Part shown: piece after piece, positions 40,302 through 49,289 of the stretch
Numbering within the stretch: the stretch's first letter is position 1
Layout: each line of letters starts with the position of its first letter
The notes under the pieces: generated by a model
The model's input: only the letters and a program-made list of their open reading frames with translations
The model's database searches: none
Told to the model about the DNA's origin: nothing
DNA from: Corallococcus carmarthensis
GTDB lineage: Bacteria > Myxococcota > Myxococcia > Myxococcales > Myxococcaceae
Direction: 5' to 3'
Length of the DNA stretch: 64,000 nt
Assembly: GCF_003611695.1 (NCBI RefSeq)
Contig: NZ_RAWE01000014.1
Span: 1-64,000 of the forward strand
Translations under genes and position numbers: made by a program

Positions 40302-41108
40302 TCAGTCGCCCGAGTTGTCCGCCCGGGCCACCGCCACCACGCGGCCCGGCTTGTAGTCCGTCAGTTCCGCCACGATGGTGCCCAGCGCGAAGTCCGCTTC
40401 GATGCGCACCGGCACGTGGTGGGCGTCCGCGCTCAGGTACGCGACCATGTCGCGCTTGGACTCCAGCTTGCCGCCGAACTCCGTGTGCACGCGCACGCGG
40501 AAGGTGTCCCGCGCGCCCGCGGGCGTGGTGACCGTCTCACGGCCCTCCACCGTGGCGCGCATGTTGAACTGCTTGCTGCCGGTGAACACCGGGTACTCGT
40601 AGGAGCGGCCCACCGCCAGGTCCTGGCCGCGCAGCGCGAACGTCGCGCCCGCCACGTCCAGCGTGCCCTGGGGCAGCGCGTGGTCCGACTCGCGCGGCGG
40701 GTCGCTCTCCTTCTGCTTGATGACCTTCGCGCCCGTGCCGTCCGCCGTCAGCTGGATGCGCTGGCGGCGGCGCTTGCGGTTCTCCTCCGAGTGCAGATCG
40801 CTTCCCGTCACCCGCTGGGTGCCCGCGTCCCAGTACGACACGAAGCGGCTCTTGACGGGGTAGACGCCCACCAGGTCGTCGGACTTCGCCGTGGACACGA
40901 TGGGCCACACGCTCTGGCCCCACTGCGTCATGGGCGCGCCCACCGTCACCGTCGCCGTGCCGGCCGTCAGTCCCAGGTAGCGCACCCGGTACTGCGCCTG
41001 CTCACCCGGGCCGAACGCCGTACCGGTGGGCTCCTGGGCATGCGCCAGCGAGGACCCCATGAGTCCCACCACCGCCGCCGTGAACCCCCACCTGGACAGA
41101 CCGCGCAT
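40302..41108 (-). CDS. DUF3108 protein A, exported
   Basis: 268 residues with a signal peptide (MRGLSRWGFTAAVVGLMGSSLAHAQ). The DUF3108 domain fills most of the mature protein: FGPGEQAQYRVRYLGLTAG, DVAGATFALRGQDL, RATVEGRETVTTPAGARD, LSADAHHVPVRIE. It lacks the long linker of its paralog at 37579. AAGGGAG lies upstream of ATG 41108, behind a promoter-like element at 41130-41158. First gene of a three-gene operon with DUF4091 and the second DUF3108. Function is unknown; sugar or lipid binding is a guess. Confidence 0.85.
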   Translation of the reverse strand: MRGLSRWGFTAAVVGLMGSSLAHAQEPTGTAFGPGEQAQYRVRYLGLTAGTATVTVGAPMTQWGQSVWPIVSTAKSDDLVGVYPVKSRFVSYWDAGTQRVTGSDLHSEENRKRRRQRIQLTADGTGAKVIKQKESDPPRESDHALPQGTLDVAGATFALRGQDLAVGRSYEYPVFTGSKQFNMRATVEGRETVTTPAGARDTFRVRVHTEFGGKLESKRDMVAYLSADAHHVPVRIEADFALGTIVAELTDYKPGRVVAVARADNSGD

Positions 41109-41129
41109 CGGGTGTGCTCCCTTGCTTGC

Positions 41130-41158
41130 AAGTTAGGTGGCCGGCCCGCCCAAGCCAA
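41130..41158 (-). promoter_or_regulatory. Candidate promoter of DUF3108-DUF4091 operon
   Basis: Minus strand TTGGCT (41158-41153), 17 bases, TAACTT (41135-41130), 21 bases before the ATG at 41108. A short dyad TCCAGGC-AC-GCCTGGA lies farther upstream at 41241-41256. Confidence 0.4.
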
Positions 41159-41399
41159 CCGTGCCGCTCAACCGCCCCCACCACCGGACATTTCCAGGAC
41201 GGACGGCCGTGGGACAGCATTCAAAGCCGTCCGGCCGCCCTCCAGGCACGCCTGGAAACGACAGGCAGGGGACGGAAAGGCGGCCCGCAGGGGTACACGT
41301 CCGCAAGGGCCGCTGACAAATGGCGGACAGTTTTCCAAGCCTGCCTGGATGCCCAGCGGGACGCACCCGGACGGCCGCCCGGTGTTAGCCTCCGGACCC

Positions 41400-41621
41400 A
41401 TGTCCAACGACTTCCAGTTCGACGACGACGACTTCGCGAAGGACGCGGGCGCCGGGACGGGCAGCCGCGTTTTCGACGAGTTCGACTGCCCCGGCTGCAA
41501 CGCCAACAACCCCGTGGACGACACGTTCACCGACGGGGACGAGGTGCGCTGCAACTACTGCGGCTGCGAGTTCAAGGCGCTCGTCAACCAGGAGGGGCGG
41601 CTGCGGTTCCGCGAGCTGTGA
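41400..41621 (+). CDS. Small acidic zinc-ribbon protein
   Basis: 73 residues. Two CxxC knuckles, CPGC and CNYC, about 22 residues apart, predict one zinc ribbon. The N-terminus is very acidic (NDFQFDDDDFAKD). Zinc ribbons of this type bind nucleic acid or protein; nothing more specific can be said. No ribosome site is visible; TAGCCT ends eight bases before ATG 41400, so a leaderless transcript is possible. It is convergent with yggS, 22 bases away. Confidence 0.72.
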   Translation: MSNDFQFDDDDFAKDAGAGTGSRVFDEFDCPGCNANNPVDDTFTDGDEVRCNYCGCEFKALVNQEGRLRFREL

Positions 41622-41643
41622 GCGGAACCGGGGGCGCCGTACC

Positions 41644-42309
41644 CTAGGCGCGCTCGCCGAAGATGGCGGTGCCCACGCGCACGGCGGTGGCGCCTTCCAG
41701 GATGGCCTGCTCGAAGTCGTGCGTGGTGCCCATGGACAGGGCCGCCAGCGCATGCGCCGCCGCGAGCTCGCGCAGCCGGGCGAAGCCCTCGCGCATCCGC
41801 GCCACGTCGTCCGTGGGCGGCGGCAGCGCCATCAGCCCCACCACCTGGAGGTTCGGCAGCTCGCGCACCTGGGACAGGAAGCCGCCCAGCGCGTCCGGGG
41901 TGAGCCCGTGCTTGGTGTCCTCGCCGCCCAGGTTGAGCTCCACGTAGCAGGGCAGGGGAGCTGCTCCCGCGCGCCGCTTGGACAGCTCCGCGGCGACGTC
42001 CAGCCGCTCCAGCGCGTGGAAGGCGTGCGCGACGCGGGCCACGTACTTCACCTTGTTCGTCTGCAGCGAACCGATGGCGTGCCAGCGCAGGCCGTCCAGG
42101 TCCTTGAGCTCCTCGGCCTTGTCGCGCAGCTCCTGGGCGTAGTTCTCCCCGAAGTCGCGCTGTCCGGCGGCGTAGGCCTCGCGGATGAGCGCCGCGGGCT
42201 TGAGCTTGGACACCGCCACCAGCGTCACGGAGGACTCCGGCCGGCCCGCGCTCGCGCAGGCCTTCGCCACGCGCTCGCGCACCCGCGCCAGGTTGTCCGC
42301 GACGCTCAT
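41644..42309 (-). CDS. yggS: YggS/PLPBP-family PLP homeostasis protein
   Basis: 221 residues, family length. Single-domain alanine-racemase-like TIM barrel that binds pyridoxal phosphate and buffers it, without known catalysis. PLP lysine is K35 in VAVSK. Other marks: [72 protein letters not shown] at the phosphate site. The start overlaps the end of maf by four bases, so the two are co-translated. Confidence 0.95.
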   Translation of the reverse strand: MSVADNLARVRERVAKACASAGRPESSVTLVAVSKLKPAALIREAYAAGQRDFGENYAQELRDKAEELKDLDGLRWHAIGSLQTNKVKYVARVAHAFHALERLDVAAELSKRRAGAAPLPCYVELNLGGEDTKHGLTPDALGGFLSQVRELPNLQVVGLMALPPPTDDVARMREGFARLRELAAAHALAALSMGTTHDFEQAILEGATAVRVGTAIFGERA

Positions 42310-42899
42310 CGCGGCCCCTCCGTCCAGGGCAGCGGCAGGCCCACCCGGGTGAGCAGCGCCAGCGTCTCACCCAGCGGCAGGCCCACGACGTTTGACGGAC
42401 TGCCGTCGATGCCGCGCACCAGGAAGCCGCCCTTGCCCTGGATGGCGTAGGCGCCCGCCTTGTCCAGGGGCTCGCCGGTGTCCGCGTACCAGGCGATCTC
42501 CGCCGGGGTGAGCTCGCGGAAGGTCACCTGCGTGCGCACCACCTGGGAGTCCCGGGCCCGGCCGGCCACCGCGATGCCGGTGAAGACCTCGTGGACGCGG
42601 CCGGACAGCCGGGCGAGCATCTCCCGGGCCTCCGCCGCGTCCCGGGGCTTGCCCAGCAGCTCCGACCCCAGGGCCACGGTGGTGTCCGCGGCCAGCACCC
42701 ATGCGTCCGGGTGTCGGGTGGCGACCGTGCGGGCCTTCTCCACGGCCAGCCGGTGCACGTAGTCCGACGCAATTTCTCCGGCCATCGGCGTTTCATCGAT
42801 ATCCGCGGCCGCCACGGTGAAGCGAAGGCCCAGCTGGGCCAATAAATCCTTGCGCCGGGGCGAGGCGGAGGCGAGAACGAACAGAGCGGTTGGATCCAT
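42306..42899 (-). CDS. maf: Maf-family nucleotide pyrophosphatase
   Basis: 197 residues. Hydrolyses non-canonical or methylated NTPs (dTTP/UTP or m7GTP type) to monophosphates. Typical N-terminus [16 protein letters not shown], then ADIDETP, VEKA, and ADTTVALG with the catalytic Asp; [22 protein letters not shown] and [13 protein letters not shown] complete the family. The IQGKG segment is of the YhdE dTTP/UTP type. Overlaps yggS by four bases, forming a two-gene operon. Divergent from the diguanylate cyclase, 64 bases away. Confidence 0.95.
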   Translation of the reverse strand: MDPTALFVLASASPRRKDLLAQLGLRFTVAAADIDETPMAGEIASDYVHRLAVEKARTVATRHPDAWVLAADTTVALGSELLGKPRDAAEAREMLARLSGRVHEVFTGIAVAGRARDSQVVRTQVTFRELTPAEIAWYADTGEPLDKAGAYAIQGKGGFLVRGIDGSPSNVVGLPLGETLALLTRVGLPLPWTEGPR

Positions 42900-42963
42900 G
42901 GGCGGGTGCGGGGTGTTTCGCGCTCGCGGGCCTTAGCAGACTTGCGCTCCAGAGGGCACCTCG

Positions 42964-44064
42964 ATGAACCCCGCGGACCTCCTGTCGGCCATGAAGCGGA
43001 CAGTGGAGCAGCTGGCCGCCTACAACGAGATGGCCAAGGCGCTGACCTCCACGCTGGAGCTGCGCGAAGTGCTCACGCTGGTGATGCAGAAGGTCAGTGC
43101 GCTGCTCAGGCCGCGCAACTGGTCCCTCATCCTCCAGGACGAACGCACCGGAAAGCTCTACTTCGAAATCGCCGTGGGCGAAGGCGCCGAAGCGCTCAAG
43201 GCCCTCCAGCTGAACCCGGGGGAAGGCATCGCCGGGGCCGTGTTCGCCTCCGGCGTCGCGCGGCTCGTGCACGACGTGGGCGGCGACCCCAGCTTCGCGC
43301 CCCGCTTCGATGAAGCCTCCGCCTTCCACACCCGCTCGCTGCTCGCCGTGCCCCTGGTGGCGCGCGAACGCGTGCTGGGCGTGATTGAGCTGGTCAACGG
43401 CCCCACGGAGCCCGGCTTCACGCATGACGACCTCGCCGCGCTGTCCGCCATCGCGGACTACGCGGCCATCGCCATCGAGAACGCGCGCAACTTCCGCCGC
43501 GTGCAGGAGCTCACCATCACCGACGAGCACACCGGCTGCTTCAACGCGCGGCACCTGCGCGCGCAACTGGAGCAGGAGGTGAAGCGCTCGGCGCGCTTCC
43601 GCCACCCGCTGTCGCTCGTGTTCCTGGACCTGGACCACTTCAAGTCCATCAACGACCGGCACGGGCACCTGGTGGGCAGCGCCACGCTCAAGGAGGTGGG
43701 GGACCTGCTCATCAGCCTGGGCCGCCACAACCTGGACGCCGTCTTCCGCTACGGCGGCGACGAGTTCGCGGTGATGTTGATTGAGACGGACACGGAAGGC
43801 GCGCAGATCATCGCCCAGCGCATCTGCGAGGCGTTCCGCGGCCAGCGCTTCCTGCGCGGGCAGGGGCTGGACGTGGCGCTCACCGCGAGCGTCGGGGTGG
43901 CGTCCTTCCCGGACCATGCCACCACTTCCACGGACCTCATCCGCGCGGCGGACTTCGCCATGTACGCGGCCAAGGGCCGGGGCCGGGACGGCATCGCCGT
44001 CGCCGAGGCCCCTTCGGCGGAAGGGACCCCCTTGGAGGTCCCCTACGCCCGCTCCGGCGGGTGA
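42964..44064 (+). CDS. GAF-GGDEF diguanylate cyclase
   Basis: Makes cyclic di-GMP from two GTP. 366 residues: a short N-terminal helix, a GAF sensor domain (about 30-175), and a GGDEF domain (about 185-350) with intact active site GGDEF at 264-268. Supporting motifs are DEHTGCFNARHLRAQL, LVFLDLDHFKSINDRHGH and ASVGVASFP. The product-inhibition site RxxD is changed to HNLD (residues 255-258), so feedback inhibition may be lost. No membrane span. AGAGGGC upstream supports the ATG. A PilZ gene lies within 7 kb, and the GAF ligand is unknown. Confidence 0.94.
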   Translation: MNPADLLSAMKRTVEQLAAYNEMAKALTSTLELREVLTLVMQKVSALLRPRNWSLILQDERTGKLYFEIAVGEGAEALKALQLNPGEGIAGAVFASGVARLVHDVGGDPSFAPRFDEASAFHTRSLLAVPLVARERVLGVIELVNGPTEPGFTHDDLAALSAIADYAAIAIENARNFRRVQELTITDEHTGCFNARHLRAQLEQEVKRSARFRHPLSLVFLDLDHFKSINDRHGHLVGSATLKEVGDLLISLGRHNLDAVFRYGGDEFAVMLIETDTEGAQIIAQRICEAFRGQRFLRGQGLDVALTASVGVASFPDHATTSTDLIRAADFAMYAAKGRGRDGIAVAEAPSAEGTPLEVPYARSGG

Positions 44065-45642
44065 CTACCCCGCGGAGCCCAGCACCGAGTCGATGGCCTC
44101 GGTGTTGGTGACGACGGTGCCGCTCTTCTTCAGCGACTTGAGGAAGGACTCCGTCAGCTCAATCTGCTTGGCCTGACGGGCCTGGGTGCGCAGCTCCTCC
44201 TTGCGCTTGTCGAAGCCCGTGGTGTCCGGCTTCTCGCGCTCCACCACCTGCGCGACGATGTTCGCCTCGCCCACGGTGAAGACCTCGTCCAGCGTCACGG
44301 GGCCCTTGGCCTCGAAGGTGGCCTTCACCAGGCCCGGCGCCGGACCCAGGTGCGGCACGGAGTCACCCTGCGCGGTGAAGCTGTCCGTCTCCACGGCCTC
44401 CGGCTTGGTCTCCGCCTCGAAGCGAAGCAGCGCCGGCTGCTGGCCCGCGGGGACCGGGAACTGCTCCTTCAGGGGCTTGCCGGCCTTCGCCGCGGCCAGC
44501 GCCTTGTCGGCCTCCGCCTTGGCCAGGCCCTTCGCCTGCTCCTGCTTGTAGAGGCTGGTGGCGATTTCGCCCTTCACGTCGTCCAGCTTCCGGGCCTGGG
44601 CGTCCTTCTTCTCCTCCACCTTCACCAGGTGCAGGCCCAGCGCGGACTCCACCGGCTGCGTCACTTCCCCGGCCTTCAGGGCGAACGCCGCGTTGGCCAG
44701 CGCCGGATCCCACGTGGTGCGCTCCACCCAGCCCAGCTCGCCGCCCTTGAGCTTGGTGGCGTCGTCGTCGCTGCTCGCCTTGGCCACGGTGGCGAAGTCC
44801 TTGCCGCCCTCCAGCTCCTTGCGCAGGCCGTCCGCCTTCGCCTTGGCCTGGGCCTTCTGCTCGGCCGTCGCGTCCGGGGCCACCTTCACCAGGATCTGAC
44901 GGGCGCGGATCCGCTCCGGCACGTTGTAGACGAAGCTGTTCGCCGCGTAATAGTTGGCGATCTCCTTCTCGTGCGTCTTCTGGAACTCCGCCAGCTGCGC
45001 GGCCGTGGGCGCGGGGACCTTGTCCGCGTACATCGTGGGCAGGAAGCGGGCGAACACCAGCTTCGCCTGGTTGCCTTCCTTCTCATAGCGCGCGCGGACC
45101 TCGTCGTCCGACACCACGGCGCCCGTGCGCACCACGTCGAGCATCTTCTGGGCGGCCATCTGGCGGCGCAGCTCCTGCTCGTACTCCTGCGGCGTGCGGC
45201 GGTAGAAGTCGCGCAGCACCTGCTGGTAGCGGGCGAAGTCGAACGCGCCCTCCTTGGAGTGGAAGTCCGTGTTGTCGTGGATGAGCTTGCGCAGCTCCTC
45301 GTCCGACGGGCTGATGCCGTGGCGCTCCGCCGACTGGGCGAGCAGCTCCGCGTTCACCAGCCGGTCGAGCACCTGCTTGTCCAGGCCGAACTGGCGGGCC
45401 ACCGACTCCGGGATGGGGTTGCCCTGCGAGCGCAGGAAGTTCATCTGGCGCGACCAGGCCATGCTGAAGTCGCGCAGGGGGATCTCCTTGCCGTTCACCG
45501 TGGCGACCGCGCTCGCGGTAGGAGCCTGGGCGCCACTGTCGGCGAACCCGTTGCTGCCAGGGCCGAACTGGAGCGTGAACACCACGGCGATGCCGATGAT
45601 GAACAGGAGGGAGAAGACCTTCCGGGGATTCAAACCGTCCAT
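44065..45642 (-). CDS. PpiD/SurA-like peptidyl-prolyl isomerase, membrane-anchored
   Basis: 525 residues. One N-terminal membrane span (about 9-24) anchors a periplasmic chaperone. A SurA_N-like helical region (about 45-235) has NAELLAQSAERHGISPSDEELRKLI. A parvulin PpiC domain follows (about 245-345: RARQILVKVAPDA, GGELGWVERTTWDPAL, ESALGLHLVKVEEKKD). The C-terminal region is PpiD-like. It assists folding of envelope and outer-membrane proteins. ATG 45642 is preferred to GTG 45651. Convergent with the cyclase gene with no gap, and divergent from mreC. Confidence 0.9.
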   Translation of the reverse strand: MDGLNPRKVFSLLFIIGIAVVFTLQFGPGSNGFADSGAQAPTASAVATVNGKEIPLRDFSMAWSRQMNFLRSQGNPIPESVARQFGLDKQVLDRLVNAELLAQSAERHGISPSDEELRKLIHDNTDFHSKEGAFDFARYQQVLRDFYRRTPQEYEQELRRQMAAQKMLDVVRTGAVVSDDEVRARYEKEGNQAKLVFARFLPTMYADKVPAPTAAQLAEFQKTHEKEIANYYAANSFVYNVPERIRARQILVKVAPDATAEQKAQAKAKADGLRKELEGGKDFATVAKASSDDDATKLKGGELGWVERTTWDPALANAAFALKAGEVTQPVESALGLHLVKVEEKKDAQARKLDDVKGEIATSLYKQEQAKGLAKAEADKALAAAKAGKPLKEQFPVPAGQQPALLRFEAETKPEAVETDSFTAQGDSVPHLGPAPGLVKATFEAKGPVTLDEVFTVGEANIVAQVVEREKPDTTGFDKRKEELRTQARQAKQIELTESFLKSLKKSGTVVTNTEAIDSVLGSAG

Positions 45643-45762
45643 TGTCGTCACTTCACGGTCGGAAGCGCCCGCGATTCACCTTGCGGAAGGTCTCGCGGCG
45701 CCGTGTTGTTGGTAGCCCGGCCGGTGGGGATGCTTCTGTGTCAACACCCCCTCATCCGGGCC

Positions 45763-45792
45763 TTGACTGCCTAGGACAACAGACCGGAAAAT
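45763..45792 (+). promoter_or_regulatory. Promoter of mreC-mreD-mrdA-rodA operon
   Basis: TTGACT (45763-45768), 18 bases, GAAAAT (45787-45792), 80 bases upstream of mreC. Five of six -35 positions and four of six -10 positions match the sigma-70 consensus. Confidence 0.55.
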
Positions 45793-45871
45793 GCAAGCGA
45801 TTCAGCCAGCTTAGCCCGCTCCTCTCCCCCTTCCACCACCGACCTCCGTCCCCCCGGGAAAGCCCCCGTCC

Positions 45872-46735
45872 GTGCTGTCTCTTCTCAAGCGGTACCGCCG
45901 CTTCCTCCTCGTGGCCGCCCTCCTTTTGTACCCGCTCGGCGCCTTTCTGCTGGGCGGAAGGCGGGGCCGCGACCCGAACTTCGTCGACCGGGGCGTCATC
46001 GCGCTCACGGCCCCCGTGCAGCAGGGGCTCACCGCTGGCATCGACGGCGCCGTGGCCGCGGTGCGCAACTACCTGGACCTGCGCGGCGTCCGTCAGGACA
46101 ATGACGCGCTGCGGCTGGAAAACCTCCAGCTGCGGGCCACGGTGCAGGTGCTGGGCGAGACCCGCTCGGAGAACGGGAGGCTGCGCAAGCTGCTCTCCTA
46201 TGCGGAGGCCGCGCCCGGTCCGGAGATTCCGGCGCGGGTGGTGGGCGTGAACCCGGTGGCGAAGCTCCTGTCGGTGCGGATCAGCAGTGGTGAGAAGGAC
46301 GGGGTGTTCCGGGGCATGTCGGTGGTGACGCCGGACGGCATCGTGGGGCAGGTCATCCGGTCCACGGGCGGCTACGCGGACGTGGCGCTGGTGACGGATC
46401 CTCAGAGCCGGGTGGCGGTGCGGGTGCAGCGCTCCAGGGCGCGCGGCACGGCGGCGGGCGCGGGCAATGGCCCCCTGACGCTGGAGAACATGCTGCGCAC
46501 CGAGGACGTGGAGGACGGCGACCTCATCATCACCTCCGGCACGGACAACATCTATCCGCCGGGGCTGGTGGTGGGGCGGGTGACGCAGTTGGAGAAGAAG
46601 GAGCACGGCATGTTCCAGGGCGCGGACATCCAGCCCGCGGTGGACACCAGCCGGTTGGAGGAGGTGCTCGTGGTGGGCAGCCCGTACAGCCAGATGGCCA
46701 CCAATGGGCCGTCGGCGGAAGGCGCGCAGAAATGA
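45872..46735 (+). CDS. mreC: Rod shape-determining protein MreC
   Basis: 287 residues. One N-terminal membrane span (about 9-28), then a coiled coil (about 65-110: QDNDALRLENLQLRATV) and the two beta-barrel domains of MreC (VGVNPVAKLLSVRISSGEKDGV, MSVVTPDGIVGQVI, VALVTDPQSRVAVRV, DLIITSGTDNIYPPGLVVG). Scaffolds PBP2/RodA with MreB during lateral wall growth. The start is a GTG at 45872. mreB is not in the window. It overlaps mreD by four bases. Confidence 0.96.
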   Translation: MLSLLKRYRRFLLVAALLLYPLGAFLLGGRRGRDPNFVDRGVIALTAPVQQGLTAGIDGAVAAVRNYLDLRGVRQDNDALRLENLQLRATVQVLGETRSENGRLRKLLSYAEAAPGPEIPARVVGVNPVAKLLSVRISSGEKDGVFRGMSVVTPDGIVGQVIRSTGGYADVALVTDPQSRVAVRVQRSRARGTAAGAGNGPLTLENMLRTEDVEDGDLIITSGTDNIYPPGLVVGRVTQLEKKEHGMFQGADIQPAVDTSRLEEVLVVGSPYSQMATNGPSAEGAQK

Positions 46736-47232
46736 AGTTCCTTGTCACCATCATCCTGGCGCTGGTGCTGCTCACGCTGGAGTCCGTGTTCGTCCAGCAG
46801 GCGGGGCTGGTGCTGGGCCGCGTGGACGTCACGGTGGTGCTCGTGGCCTTCCTCGCGCTCCGGGCAAGCCTCACCGAAGGAGCGTGTTCCGCCTTCGCGG
46901 TGGGCTACCTCCTGGACCTGATGAGCGGCCAGCCCACCGGCCTCTTCACCTTCCTGGCCGTGTTCACCTTCCTGGTGGGCCGGCTGGTGGCGTCGTTCGT
47001 GGACGTGCGCGGCCCGGTGGCCTTCGCGCTGTTCGCCATGGGCGCGGACCTGGGGCACGGCCTCTTGTCCACGTTCTTCACCTGGCTCACGGTGAAGGAC
47101 GGCCATACGGCGCCGCTGCTCGCCGGCATGCCGGTGCAGCTGGCGCTCACGGGCGCGGCGGCGCTGCTGCTCTTCCCGCTGTTCAAGCGGTTCGAGGTCG
47201 CGCAGGAGCGTCCGGCGGGGTTGCTCCGTTGA
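46732..47232 (+). CDS. mreD: Rod shape-determining protein MreD
   Basis: 166 residues, five to six membrane spans, typical of MreD. Visible marks are LESVFVQQAGLVLGRVDVTVVLVAFLALR, the conserved GxxxG-containing AVGYLLDLMSGQPTGLF, and a hydrophobic C-terminal half. The start overlaps mreC by four bases and the stop overlaps the mrdA start (TTGA), so all three are translationally coupled. Works in the inner-membrane elongasome. Confidence 0.95.
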   Translation: MKFLVTIILALVLLTLESVFVQQAGLVLGRVDVTVVLVAFLALRASLTEGACSAFAVGYLLDLMSGQPTGLFTFLAVFTFLVGRLVASFVDVRGPVAFALFAMGADLGHGLLSTFFTWLTVKDGHTAPLLAGMPVQLALTGAAALLLFPLFKRFEVAQERPAGLLR

Positions 47233-49289
47233 CGCCTCCGACCATTGGCAACACCACGCCGGGCCGGGACCTGAAGCGCCGCTTCCTGTGGCTGGGCCTG
47301 GCCATGTCGCTGGGCCTGGTGGCGCTGGCCATCCAGCTGTACCGGCTCCAGCTCATCCGCCATGAAGAGTACGCCGCCAAGAGCGTGGCGAACTTCGTGA
47401 AGGAGGTGCGCCTTCGCGCGGACCGCGGCGTCATCAAGGACGCGCGCGGCACCATCCTGGTGGACAGCCGTCCCTCCTTCGACGCCTTCGTGACGCCGGC
47501 CTTCTGCACGGACTGCTTCGAACAGGTGATTCCGCGCCTGGGCGAGCTGCTCCAGTGGGACCCCGAGCAGCGCAAGAAGATTGAAGACCTGGTCCGCTCC
47601 AGCCGCCGCAACGCGCCCTTCCAGCCGGTGCCGGTGCGCGTGGACCTGACGCGCGACGAATACGACCGGCTCAACGCCCGGCGCGACATCCTGGACGGCG
47701 TGGAGGTGGTGCCCGTTCCGCACCGCAACTACCGCGCGGACACGGTGCTGTCGCACGTGCTGGGCTACATGAACGAAATCACCCAGGAGGAGCTGGAGCG
47801 CCTCAACGGGGACGGCGCGAAGTACGCGCTGGGGGACTACATCGGACGCCGCGGCCTGGAGCGCTACTTCGAATCCAAGCTGCGCGGGCTGGACGGCGTG
47901 CGCAAGGAAGTGGTGAACGCGCGCGGCCAGACGATTGAAGAGCTCAACGAAAAGCTCGGCGAGAACGCCGTGATTCCGCCCACGGCCGGCAGCAACGTGG
48001 TGCTCTCCATCGACATGCGCCTGCAGGAGGAGGCGGAGCGCGCGTTCCCGGGCGTGACGGGCGCGGTGGTGGCCATCGACGTGAACACCGGCTTCATCCG
48101 GGCGCTGGTGTCCCGCCCCGGCTTCGACCCGAATCTCCTGACGGGCCGCGTGACGCCGACGCAGATGGCCACGCTGGCGCGCGACCCGCTCCACCCGATG
48201 ATCAACCGCGTGGCCGCGGAGCACTACAGCCCGGGCTCCACGTTCAAGGTCGTGACGCAGCTGGCGGCCTTCAAGTCCGGCGTGTTCCGGCCGGAGACGG
48301 TGGTGAACTGCTCCGGCGGCTACCGGCTGGGCGCGCGCGTGTGGCGCTGCCACAAGGACAGCGGTCACGGGCCCCTGGATGGCAAGGGCGCGATGAAGGC
48401 GTCGTGCGACTCGTGGTTCTACAAGGTGGCGGACACCATCGGCCTGGACCCCATCGCGGAGATGGGCAAGTCGCTGGGCCTGGGCCGCCCCACCGGCATC
48501 GGCGTGGTGGCGGAGGTGCCGGGCATCATGCCGTCCAGCGCGTACCACGACAAAGCCTCGCCCGGCGGCTACACCAAGGGCATGGCGCTCAACAGCGCCA
48601 TCGGGCAGGGCGATGACAACGTGACGCCCCTGCAGCTGGCGCTGGTGTACGCGGCCGTGGCCAACGGCGGGAAGCTCTACAAGCCGCAGATGGTGCAGCG
48701 GCTGGAGAACCTGGACGGGCAGGTGATGGAGGAGTTCAAGCCGGAGGTGGTGTCGAAGGTGGACATCAACCCCGCGCACCTGAAGGCCATCGTGGAGGGC
48801 CTGGAGGCGGTGGCGCAGGAGCCCGGCGGCACCGCGTACCGCGCGAAGCTCAAGTCGGGTCTGCCCGCGGACTTCCTGGTGGCTGCGAAGACGGGCACCG
48901 CGCAGGTGGCGCGCATCGGCACGGTGCGTCTGAAGACGCACCAGATGAGCTACTTCGAGCGCGACCACGCCTGGTTCGCCGGCTTCGCGCCCGCGGACAA
49001 GCCGGAGCTGGCGGTGGTGGTGCTCAACGAGCACGGCGGCCACGGCGGCGTGGACGCGGCGCCCACGGCGCTGGCGGTGATGAAGAAGTACTTCGAATTG
49101 AAGGCGCAGGACGCCACGTCGCCGCCGCCGCGCGCCAACCAGCCCTACACGCCGTCGCTGCCGCCGGCGCCCAGCCTGGATGAAGCGGCGCTCACCCGCG
49201 CGGTGGTGCCGCCGCCGCGGGTGAACCTGCCGGGAGAGCCCATCCAGCCGCCCTCGGAAACCGGAGACGACAGTGCAACTGCGGATTGA
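47229..49289 (+). CDS. mrdA: Penicillin-binding protein 2 (elongation transpeptidase)
   Basis: 686 residues. Crosslinks peptidoglycan during rod elongation. One membrane span (about 18-38), the pedestal/dimerisation domain (about 60-260, RADRGVIKDARGTIL, GLERYFESKLRG), then the transpeptidase domain with S337-T-F-K340, S392-C-D394 and K554-T-G-T. The start is a TTG at 47229 overlapping the mreD stop; no ATG fits nearby, and the protein from this codon has the expected N-terminus. A Pro-rich tail of about 70 residues follows the domain. Partner of the RodA gene that overlaps its end. Confidence 0.95.
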   Translation: MTPPTIGNTTPGRDLKRRFLWLGLAMSLGLVALAIQLYRLQLIRHEEYAAKSVANFVKEVRLRADRGVIKDARGTILVDSRPSFDAFVTPAFCTDCFEQVIPRLGELLQWDPEQRKKIEDLVRSSRRNAPFQPVPVRVDLTRDEYDRLNARRDILDGVEVVPVPHRNYRADTVLSHVLGYMNEITQEELERLNGDGAKYALGDYIGRRGLERYFESKLRGLDGVRKEVVNARGQTIEELNEKLGENAVIPPTAGSNVVLSIDMRLQEEAERAFPGVTGAVVAIDVNTGFIRALVSRPGFDPNLLTGRVTPTQMATLARDPLHPMINRVAAEHYSPGSTFKVVTQLAAFKSGVFRPETVVNCSGGYRLGARVWRCHKDSGHGPLDGKGAMKASCDSWFYKVADTIGLDPIAEMGKSLGLGRPTGIGVVAEVPGIMPSSAYHDKASPGGYTKGMALNSAIGQGDDNVTPLQLALVYAAVANGGKLYKPQMVQRLENLDGQVMEEFKPEVVSKVDINPAHLKAIVEGLEAVAQEPGGTAYRAKLKSGLPADFLVAAKTGTAQVARIGTVRLKTHQMSYFERDHAWFAGFAPADKPELAVVVLNEHGGHGGVDAAPTALAVMKKYFELKAQDATSPPPRANQPYTPSLPPAPSLDEAALTRAVVPPPRVNLPGEPIQPPSETGDDSATAD

